In this document: positions 8,836 to 15,041 of the stretch, one piece after another
Layout of the letters: each line of letters opens with the position of its first letter
Position numbering within the stretch: position 1 is the first letter of the stretch
Origin: Acidobacteriota bacterium
Lineage (GTDB): Bacteria; Acidobacteriota; Terriglobia; Terriglobales; Acidobacteriaceae
Assembly: GCA_021810735.1 (NCBI GenBank)
Contig: JAJZIF010000009.1
Span: 1 to 22,494, forward strand
DNA: 22,494 nt
Reading direction: 5' to 3'
Notes under the pieces: model-generated
What the model was told of the DNA's origin: nothing
Databases searched by the model: none
Seen by the model: only the letters and a program-made list of their open reading frames with translations
Translations under genes and position numbers: made by a program

Positions 8836-10077
8836 ATGGTCCGCACCTTTTTGCTGGGATACTCGTTCTATTATCCGCTCGTCATGTCCATTCTCTGGAT
8901 CCTTGGCGGCACCTATTACTACTTGCGTCTGGAGCGGCATACGTCGCCCTATACAGAGCCGCCCCAATTGGACTGCTGGCCCAAAACGACCATCGTGATC
9001 CCGTGCCACAATGAAGCCGAGACGGTGCGCGACACGATTCAATATGCCGCCGATCAGGATTATCCCGACTTTGAAATCATTGCCATTGACGATGGCAGCC
9101 GCGACGACACGGGCGCGATTCTGAACTATCTGAGCGGGGTATACCCGCAGCTCCGCGTCCTTCATTTCCCAAGGAACCAGGGAAAGGCCATGGGACTGCG
9201 AATGGCAGCTCTGGCTGCGGACAGTGATTTCCTGATCTGCATCGACGGCGATGCGCTTCTCGAGCGCAACGCTACGAAATGGCTGATGTGGCATTTGCTG
9301 AAGGGCCCGAGAGTGGGTGCGGTCACAGGCAATCCGCGCATTCGGAATCGGTCGACCTTGCTCGGACGATTGCAGGTCGGGGAGTTCTCTTCGATCATTG
9401 GGCTCATCAAGCGCGCGCAGCGAACCTATGGACGCATCTTCACCATCTCCGGAGTGATTGCGGCCTTTCGAATCGGCGCGCTCCACGACATCGGCTACTG
9501 GAACACAGATATGGTCACCGAAGACATTGATGTGAGCTGGCGGCTGCAGATGGACTTCTGGGACATCCGTTATGAGCCGAATGCGATGTGCTGGATTCTC
9601 ATGCCGGAAACCTTGCGAGGCCTGTGGAAGCAGCGTCTCCGCTGGGCGCAAGGCGGGGTGGAAGTGGCGCGCCGGTACGCAGGCCGACTGGGTGACTGGA
9701 AACGCCGCCGCATGTGGTTCGTGATGCTGGAGTGGGGCTTGAGCGTCCTCTGGTCCTACGCCATTTTGATCGTTCTGGTTTTGAGCCTGCTTGGGATGGT
9801 GGTTCCCTTGCCTTCGAGGCTGTATATTCCCGGACCTCTCCCGGGATGGTACGGCGTCATCTTGAGCGTGATCTGTATTGTGCAGTTTCTCGTCAGCCTG
9901 GTCATTGACAGCCGCTATGAAAAACGTGTGACCAGGCAGTTTTTTTGGATCATCTGGTATCCCCTTGCCTTTTGGCTGATCGGAATGTTGACCACAGTTG
10001 TTTCCGTACCCAAGGCGTTCTCAAAGAAGGCTGGTTCACGAGCCATATGGGAAAGCCCCGATCGAGGTATCCGATAA
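8836..10077 (+). CDS. pgaC: PgaC-like poly-beta-1,6-N-acetylglucosamine synthase (GT2)
   Basis: The protein has 413 residues. An N-terminal membrane helix (about 7-30) is followed by a processive GT2 catalytic domain with IPCHNEAET, DDGS (85-88), DGD (137-139, UDP-sugar and metal), TEDID (228-232, catalytic base) and QRLRWAQGG (266-274, the Q/RxxRW motif). Three hydrophobic segments follow (about 292-320, 335-356, 370-395), the usual topology of PgaC/IcaA. It polymerises UDP-GlcNAc and moves the chain across the inner membrane together with PgaD. I chose ATG 8836 over the out-of-frame ATG at 8826 because it gives this frame and has AAAGGA about 9 nt upstream. Its TAA shares one base with the pgaD ATG. 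In E. coli, c-di-GMP binding by PgaC/PgaD activates the synthase. Confidence 0.95.
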   Translation: MVRTFLLGYSFYYPLVMSILWILGGTYYYLRLERHTSPYTEPPQLDCWPKTTIVIPCHNEAETVRDTIQYAADQDYPDFEIIAIDDGSRDDTGAILNYLSGVYPQLRVLHFPRNQGKAMGLRMAALAADSDFLICIDGDALLERNATKWLMWHLLKGPRVGAVTGNPRIRNRSTLLGRLQVGEFSSIIGLIKRAQRTYGRIFTISGVIAAFRIGALHDIGYWNTDMVTEDIDVSWRLQMDFWDIRYEPNAMCWILMPETLRGLWKQRLRWAQGGVEVARRYAGRLGDWKRRRMWFVMLEWGLSVLWSYAILIVLVLSLLGMVVPLPSRLYIPGPLPGWYGVILSVICIVQFLVSLVIDSRYEKRVTRQFFWIIWYPLAFWLIGMLTTVVSVPKAFSKKAGSRAIWESPDRGIR

Positions 10078-10535
10078 TGAGCACATCCGCCCCTTTAATC
10101 ATTTCGCATCCTGAAAACCAGGACCCAACGCAACGCGCGTTCTTTCGATTGCTTACCGTGGCGATCTGGATGCTGTGGTGTTATCTTTGGCTACCGCTGA
10201 TCACCGCCTTTTTGTGGATGCTGGGCATTCACACCGCCTATCTGCTCGTGTTTCGAGGTGCGAGAGGCATCGGACTGCAGAGTGTCGCATGGATCATCCT
10301 GGCCTGTATCGCGCTCGTCCTCTACTGGTCCACCTACAACAAGCTGCGTTACGCCAAGCATATCCGCAGAAACAGGTTACGCGTGGTCTCGAAAGCGGAA
10401 GTCGGAGAAGAATTTGGGATCCTCGACCCAGAGATTCTGGTCCGGCTGACCAAACAGCGATGTCTAAGCTTGCATTTTGACGACTGCGGAACGCTGCTTG
10501 CGGTGGAAGATCTGAAGGCACCCTCTCCAGATTAA
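10077..10535 (+). CDS. pgaD: PgaD-like inner-membrane partner of the PNAG synthase
   Basis: The protein has 152 residues from the ATG at 10077, overlapping the pgaC stop by one base (TAATG). There are two strong transmembrane helices (about 22-50 and 66-87) separated by a short loop, then a basic stretch (KLRYAKHIRRNRLR) and a soluble C-terminus of about 55 residues. E. coli PgaD (137 residues) has the same two-helix architecture and is required for synthase stability and c-di-GMP response. The family is poorly conserved, so the call rests on size, topology and position as the last gene of pgaABCD. An upstream in-frame start at 9945 would lie wholly within pgaC and is rejected. Confidence 0.85.
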   Translation: MSTSAPLIISHPENQDPTQRAFFRLLTVAIWMLWCYLWLPLITAFLWMLGIHTAYLLVFRGARGIGLQSVAWIILACIALVLYWSTYNKLRYAKHIRRNRLRVVSKAEVGEEFGILDPEILVRLTKQRCLSLHFDDCGTLLAVEDLKAPSPD

Positions 10536-10940
10536 GCATCCCTCAGCGCCGGGCCGCCGATCTGGCTGGTCGAAGCGCAACGCGAGCAGAGTCTGAGGCC
10601 TGCGTTGCCCACGAAGAGGATGTCTTTTGAAGCAACGCCATGGATGCCGGAGGGTGGGTGCCGAACTGTTCTTTTCCACTCCCCGCCACCCTGAAACAGA
10701 AACGATCCAGAGCCTCAGAATGCGGAGAGATTTCCGTCTGCAGCGGACTCCGCACAGGGCAGTGGAATGGAGCGGCCCACACCGGGAGGAACCCCGCCAC
10801 GGTAGCGCTCCAAAGACTCAGCAAAGGCTGTGAATGAATCCGGAAGGTCTGGCGCGATTGAAATTAAGCCCTGAACCTGGCGCGCTCCTCGGCGGGCGCA
10901 ACTGCGCGGGATGGTCCCATGGCGAGCAAACACCACCCAG
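10536..10940. other. Gap between pgaD and the CRISPR locus; nothing recognised
   Basis: Several short frames are open on both strands here, but none has a ribosome-binding site plus domain-like composition. A 7-bp inverted repeat (AGGGTGG and CCACCCT, within about 10650-10695) is too distant and weak to call a terminator for the pga operon. The stretch may be remnant sequence from whatever event placed the CRISPR locus next to pgaD. Confidence 0.4.
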
Positions 10941-10971
10941 AAATAAGAGCGCCCCGTCAGACGGGGCGCTC
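10941..10971 (-). terminator. Rho-independent terminator of the tracrRNA
   Basis: Two 12-nt perfectly complementary arms (10947-10958 and 10960-10971, core CGCCCC/GGGGCG) form a very GC-rich hairpin. On the minus strand the hairpin is followed by TTATTT (10946-10941). On the plus strand no T-tract follows, so the terminator acts leftward. It ends the tracrRNA predicted from 11046. Confidence 0.82.
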
Positions 10972-11046
10972 CAAGGTCGCTCGATGAGCGGAGCCTTACG
11001 ACGAAAGCTTACTAAGAATAGCCTGCAATCGCCGCTCAAGTACACT
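10941..11046 (-). ncRNA. tracrRNA of the type II CRISPR locus (about 106 nt)
   Basis: Read on the minus strand, the RNA begins with an anti-repeat (11045-11011) identical to the first 18 nt of array repeats 1 and 2. It then aligns with the remaining 17 nt of repeat 2 with 10 identities and five C-to-T changes, which stay pairable as G-U wobbles, and only two true mismatches. After a short linker comes a nexus-like stem-loop, CGCTC-ATC-GAGCG (10990-10978), inside an outer AAGG/CCTT stem (10997-10994 with 10976-10973). The terminator hairpin and T-rich tail follow. This is the standard tracrRNA order. The -35/-10 pair predicts a start at about 11046, one base before the anti-repeat. Because it resembles the plus-strand repeat, its crRNA partner must be transcribed from the minus strand. 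Confidence 0.87.
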
Positions 11047-11054
11047 GCTATACT
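11046..11054 (+). promoter_or_regulatory. Candidate extended -10 promoter for cas9
   Basis: TGC-TATACT (11046-11054) matches the extended -10 form TGn-TATAAT at five of six core positions. It would start transcription near 11061, about 32 nt before the cas9 ATG. No -35 was seen, which extended -10 promoters can lack. The site overlaps the divergent tracrRNA start, so the two transcripts may compete or be co-regulated. Confidence 0.4.
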
Positions 11055-11081
11055 TTTATGGCTTACACCACGGAAAGTCAA
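11053..11081 (-). promoter_or_regulatory. Predicted tracrRNA promoter
   Basis: On the minus strand TTGACT (11081-11076) lies 17 bp from TAAAAG (11058-11053). The -35 matches consensus at five of six positions and the -10 at four of six, with ideal spacing. The predicted start, about 7 nt downstream at 11046, falls on the first base before the anti-repeat, which independently supports the call. Confidence 0.65.
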
Positions 11082-11092
11082 GAGTTCACCGA

Positions 11093-14000
11093 ATGCCCTC
11101 CTCCGCAAATTCCTCCCCAAGCTATACCCTCGGACTCGACCTGGGCTCTGGATCCCTGGGATGGGCGCTCATCGCCCTGGACGATGCCGGCCAGCCCACC
11201 GGTCTGCTCCGCGCGGGCGTGCGAGTCTTTGAGCCGGGCGTCGAGGGTTCGACTCTGCAGATTGAACAAGGCAAGGACCAGTCGAAAGCGGTCGAACGTA
11301 GGACAGAACGATTGCACCGCCGGCAACTCAGGCGTCGTGCGGCCCGACACAGAGAGTTGTTCGAGCTCTTGCAGGCCCATTCCCTGCTGCCCCCTGGGAA
11401 GGAAGCACCCGGCTCATCCTCCAAGGCCCGGCATGCTCTTTTCAACGCTCTCGATCAGCAACTTCAAGCTAGGTTCCATCCAAGCGCGGCAGGAGAGGAG
11501 ACCGGAAGTTTCGCGCAACTGCCACTCTATGTTCTTCGTAAGGCCGGGCTGGATGAAAAGCTGGAGCCCTACGAATTTGGCCGCGTCCTGTACCACCTGA
11601 TGCAGAGGAGAGGTTTCAAATCCAACCGTCGCGAATTCGCAAGGAATGTGGTAAAGGAAAAGGAACTAGGAGCCGTCAAGGCCGGCATCTCCCAACTGCA
11701 GCAGGAAATGGAGCAGGCAAACGCGCGCACGCTGGGCGAATATTTCTCGATGCTTGATCCGCACAAGCAAAAGATTCGCCGCCGCTGGACCGCGCGCGCG
11801 ATGTACGAACATGAGTTTGAGCTGCTTTGGCAGACCCAAGCCTTCTATTGCCCGGAGGTGCTTACCCCAGAACTGCGCGCGCAAATCGCCACGCTGCTCT
11901 TCTTCCAACGTCCCATCGCAGCACAAAGACATCTGATCGGAAAATGCGACTTGGAGCCCGCCCGGCGACGTGCTTCCTGGGCGACCCTGGAAGCGCAACG
12001 ATTCCGCATATTGCAGGAGCTAAATGACCTCAAGCTGATCCTTCCTGGAAATCCAGAGGCTCAGCCGCTCATGCCCGAACAAAGGGCCACTCTTTATACC
12101 ATTCTTGACGAGCAAGGCGATCAGACGTTCGCCGCGATCCGGAAACATCTGGGGCTTGTCAAAACTGTTCAATTCAATCTAGAGCGCGGCGAAGAGAAAA
12201 GATTGCGCGGCAACCGGACCAACACCGCCATGAAGGAGGTATTCGGTGACCGTTGGGCTGTATTTTCCGAGGAAGACCGGAACAAGATTGTGGAGGACTG
12301 GCGTACCAGCGACTCCGAAGAGTCTGCTGTCCGACGCGGCATGAGCCACTGGGGATTATCCGGCTCCGACGCCAAGCGCTGGGCTGAGAAGCATCCCGAA
12401 CATGGCTATTGCCGGCTCTCCCGCAAGGCAATCTCTCGTCTCCTGCCTCTTATGGCTGCCGGCATACCCTTCAAAGAGGCCGAAACGAAGATTTACGGTC
12501 AGCGTCTCAGCGGGGGAGAGCCGTGCGAACAAATTCCGATTGTGCGCGATACGCTGAAGACCTTGCGCAATCCTTTCATCGAGCGTTCGCTCACGGAATT
12601 GCGCAAAGTTGTCAACGCGATTGTCCGGGAATACGGGAAACCTTATGAGGTACGGATCGAGCTAACCCGAGAACTCAAGAGACCACGCCACGAACGAATC
12701 GCGGCCACCCAACGGAACCGTAAAAGACAGTCGGAACGCGAGGCTCTCAAAGCCAAGATCCTTCATGAATGCGGCCTGGAACATCCTTCCCCGTCTTATA
12801 TGGAAAGGGCCATGTTGTACAAGGAATGCGCTGGCATCTGCCCCTACACAGGCCGTTTTCTACCATTCAGTGAGCTGTTTGATGATTCGCAGTTCGATGT
12901 TGAGTTGATCCTTCCCCTCTATCTCTATCCGGACGATTCGTTCCAGAACAAAACACTCCGCTATCGCGAGGGGAATCGAAGCGTTCCGTGGGGTGAGACA
13001 CCATTCGAACCATCTTCCGCGGATGAGGAGAATTGGGCGAAAATTCTGGAGCGCGTTAAGAAGTTCAACAACCCTGGCAAATTGAAGCGCTTCATGCTCC
13101 GCAGCGAAAAGGAGTTGCAGGAGTTTCGCACACAGCAGATGAAGGACACGCGATATCCAAGCGTGCTCGCCGGAAAACTGCTGGAAACTCTTTACGGGGG
13201 ACAAGAGGTAGCCACAAGTTCCGGAACACGCCAGGCGGTCTTCACGTCCAGCGGGTCCGTCACGGCGACCTTACGCCGCATATGGGGACTCGAAAGCATT
13301 CTCCGCGAATCCCTGAGCTCAACCAACGGGCGGGGAAAGCGGCACGCCCGCACCGATCATCGCCACCACGCCATCGATGCCATTACAGTCGCTTTGACCA
13401 AGCAGAGCGTGATCGATCCCAAGGGTCGCGCTGCCTCTGCCGATCTCAAGGGAGGCCACAGTGTACAATCCTTTCGCACCCTTCCCGCTCCATGGACGAA
13501 TTTCGTCGCATCCGTGCGTCCACACATCGAAGGGATGATCGTCTCCCACCGTCCAGAACACAAGATCAATGGAGAGTTGCACGGTGGTACGAACTATGGA
13601 CAGCCATATACCTGCCAGGGAAAGCCGACGGTGCATATTCGCAAGCCGGTGCATGCCTTGTCAGGTAAAGAGATCGAAGCCATCGTCGATGATCAGGTAC
13701 GGCGAGCCGTAGCAGCGAAATCCGAACTGCTGGCGGGGGATTTGAGCCGATGCGTCACGTACGACACTTGGCCGTACCTTCCGGCCAAGGATGGGAGGCA
13801 GATCCCGATCAAGCGGGTGCGCGTCAAGAGAGTTTTGCATGTCACGCGGATCGCCTCCGAGCCGCGACAGCGTTTCGTAGCGGAGAATCGCAATCACCAC
13901 GTCGCAATTTTCGCCGAAATCGATGCCAGCGGCCTCGAAAAACGTTGGGAGGGGTTCGCTGTTTCACGCTTGCAAGCCATGGAACGAAAACGCAGGAAAT

Positions 14001-14293
14001 TGCCCGTAGTCGTGAAAACCTACGGCGGAGCGAAAAACTTGGTGTTCAAGTTTTCCCTGATGAACGGCGATCTGGTTGAAATGGATACGGACAAGGGGCG
14101 AGGCCTCTTTCGTCTCCGCTGTATCCAGTCAATCGGCGCGCTATTTCTTTTGCCGAGTACGGATGCCCGGCTGGTGAAAGACATCATGCAAGCGGGAGAT
14201 AGGAAACGAATCTCTGCGAATACCCTCCGGCTCCTCAATTGCAAAAAAGTTGTCGTCGACGCTCTCGGACAACTCCACGCAGCCAATGATTGA
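11093..14293 (+). CDS. cas9: Cas9, type II-C-like, with catalytic HNH histidine replaced by leucine
   Basis: The protein has 1066 residues, full length for compact Cas9. RuvC-I is GLDLGSGSLGW (catalytic D16). The Arg-rich bridge helix is at about 65-92 (ERRTERLHRRQLRRRAARH). REC segments include LYHLMQRRGFKSNRRE. RuvC-II is EVRIELTREL (E523), and RuvC-III is DHRHHAIDA (H758, H759, D762). The C-terminal PAM-interacting part ends LNCKKVVVDALGQLH, as in other II-C proteins. The HNH domain starts normally (ICPYTGR), but the expected D/E-H-I-x-P motif reads VELILP: E604 and L605 stand where S. pyogenes has D839 and H840. N628, at exactly the spacing of N863, is retained. The usual SRS after the proline is YLY. 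The frame is uninterrupted. RuvC cleavage of the non-target strand should be possible and HNH cleavage of the target strand should not. There is no strong ribosome-binding site and no cas1, cas2 or csn2. It lies between a tracrRNA and a short array. Confidence 0.96.
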   Translation: MPSSANSSPSYTLGLDLGSGSLGWALIALDDAGQPTGLLRAGVRVFEPGVEGSTLQIEQGKDQSKAVERRTERLHRRQLRRRAARHRELFELLQAHSLLPPGKEAPGSSSKARHALFNALDQQLQARFHPSAAGEETGSFAQLPLYVLRKAGLDEKLEPYEFGRVLYHLMQRRGFKSNRREFARNVVKEKELGAVKAGISQLQQEMEQANARTLGEYFSMLDPHKQKIRRRWTARAMYEHEFELLWQTQAFYCPEVLTPELRAQIATLLFFQRPIAAQRHLIGKCDLEPARRRASWATLEAQRFRILQELNDLKLILPGNPEAQPLMPEQRATLYTILDEQGDQTFAAIRKHLGLVKTVQFNLERGEEKRLRGNRTNTAMKEVFGDRWAVFSEEDRNKIVEDWRTSDSEESAVRRGMSHWGLSGSDAKRWAEKHPEHGYCRLSRKAISRLLPLMAAGIPFKEAETKIYGQRLSGGEPCEQIPIVRDTLKTLRNPFIERSLTELRKVVNAIVREYGKPYEVRIELTRELKRPRHERIAATQRNRKRQSEREALKAKILHECGLEHPSPSYMERAMLYKECAGICPYTGRFLPFSELFDDSQFDVELILPLYLYPDDSFQNKTLRYREGNRSVPWGETPFEPSSADEENWAKILERVKKFNNPGKLKRFMLRSEKELQEFRTQQMKDTRYPSVLAGKLLETLYGGQEVATSSGTRQAVFTSSGSVTATLRRIWGLESILRESLSSTNGRGKRHARTDHRHHAIDAITVALTKQSVIDPKGRAASADLKGGHSVQSFRTLPAPWTNFVASVRPHIEGMIVSHRPEHKINGELHGGTNYGQPYTCQGKPTVHIRKPVHALSGKEIEAIVDDQVRRAVAAKSELLAGDLSRCVTYDTWPYLPAKDGRQIPIKRVRVKRVLHVTRIASEPRQRFVAENRNHHVAIFAEIDASGLEKRWEGFAVSRLQAMERKRRKLPVVVKTYGGAKNLVFKFSLMNGDLVEMDTDKGRGLFRLRCIQSIGALFLLPSTDARLVKDIMQAGDRKRISANTLRLLNCKKVVVDALGQLHAAND

Positions 14294-14320
14294 CTCGTCC
14301 TACATTTTCTGCCGCAAGCA

Positions 14321-14486
14321 GTGTACTTGAGCGGCGATCCCCGGGCCATCCCTAGCATCCAACACGGGTAGATGCAGCAATTCCGGTGTACTTGAGCGGC
14401 GATTTCCGGCCATCCCCAGCTTTAAGAGGAGCCTTTCTGTCTGCCGCTCATTATACTTGAACGGCCATTCCTGGAGCGCCCCCAAA
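14321..14486 (-). CRISPR. Short type II CRISPR array: three repeats, two spacers
   Basis: Repeat 1 (14321-14356) and repeat 2 (14386-14420) share their first 18 nt exactly and most of the rest, ending near CCATCCC/AGC. Repeat 3 (14451-14486) matches over about 20 nt with several changes and then diverges. Starts are spaced exactly 65 nt apart, giving 29-30-nt spacers (14357-14385 and 14421-14450), typical of type II. The tracrRNA anti-repeat is complementary to the minus-strand repeat, so crRNAs should be read leftward: repeat 3, spacer 2, repeat 2, spacer 1, repeat 1. On that strand the 3' end of repeat 3 contains TATAAT. The array starts 28 nt after the cas9 stop. No further repeat is visible on either side at the 65-nt period. 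Confidence 0.85.
14450..14455 (-). promoter_or_regulatory. Perfect -10 hexamer inside the degenerate terminal repeat
   Basis: Repeats 1 and 2 end CAAGTACAC on the minus strand. Repeat 3 has CAAGTATAAT, creating a consensus TATAAT that would start transcription inside spacer 2. In Neisseria-type II-C arrays each repeat carries a -10 element at this end and drives its adjacent spacer. No -35 was found 17 bp upstream. Confidence 0.5.
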
Positions 14487-15041
14487 AACCTCTTCGCTTC
14501 GAAGTTGAGCATTCGCGGCCTCCACGATTCCCATCCACGAAATGTTCGTCGTCAGGGACTCATTCCGGTGGCCGACCCTTGGTTCTGCCTCGGAACGGCC
14601 AACGCTCAATCGACCGTCACCCATTTCCTCCTTTGTTTGATAAACCGGCTCAAGGCGGAACAAGTCTCCATGATCCCCTCCGGCAGAAGATCCTCACCGC
14701 CCTGACGCCTCGCATTCGACGCGAGTCGGCGCGCCGGCTTTTGGCGATCCAGGGCTGGAATGCGAGCCTGATCCCGTTCCCGAGGAAGTTCCCCTCTCGA
14801 CACGAATCCACGAATCCGAAATCCCCGGCGAATCTGCTCCTGAAGCTCCACCTTGGCTCTCCAGCCTAACTCTGCCCTCCGTCCTAAGCTTGCGCTCAGT
14901 CAAGACCAGGAGTTCGCCCGTCCGGGGATAGACGCGATGAAACCGCCGAAGTGGGACAGACAACCAAGCTGCCAAAGCAACACTCCTGCAGAACAGCCAA
15001 CGGCTTGTTACGTTCCACCCCAGAGGATCGCAGGATCAAGT
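14487..15041. other. Gap between the CRISPR array and the c-di-GMP operon; nothing recognised
   Basis: No open frame here has recognisable domains. A minus-strand frame at 14451-14663 has AGGAGG just before an internal ATG, but the spacing is too short, the product lacks family features and it runs into the array, so it is not called. No terminator for the EAL-domain gene ending at 15042 was found. Confidence 0.4.

Noticed and set aside
10650..10695. 7-bp inverted repeat as a terminator for the pga operon
   Set aside because: The loop is about 30 nt long and no T-tract follows.
14300..14663. Minus-strand frames across the type II array, one preceded by AGGAGG
   Set aside because: They run through repeats and spacers, the Shine-Dalgarno spacing is too short, and the products have no family resemblance.
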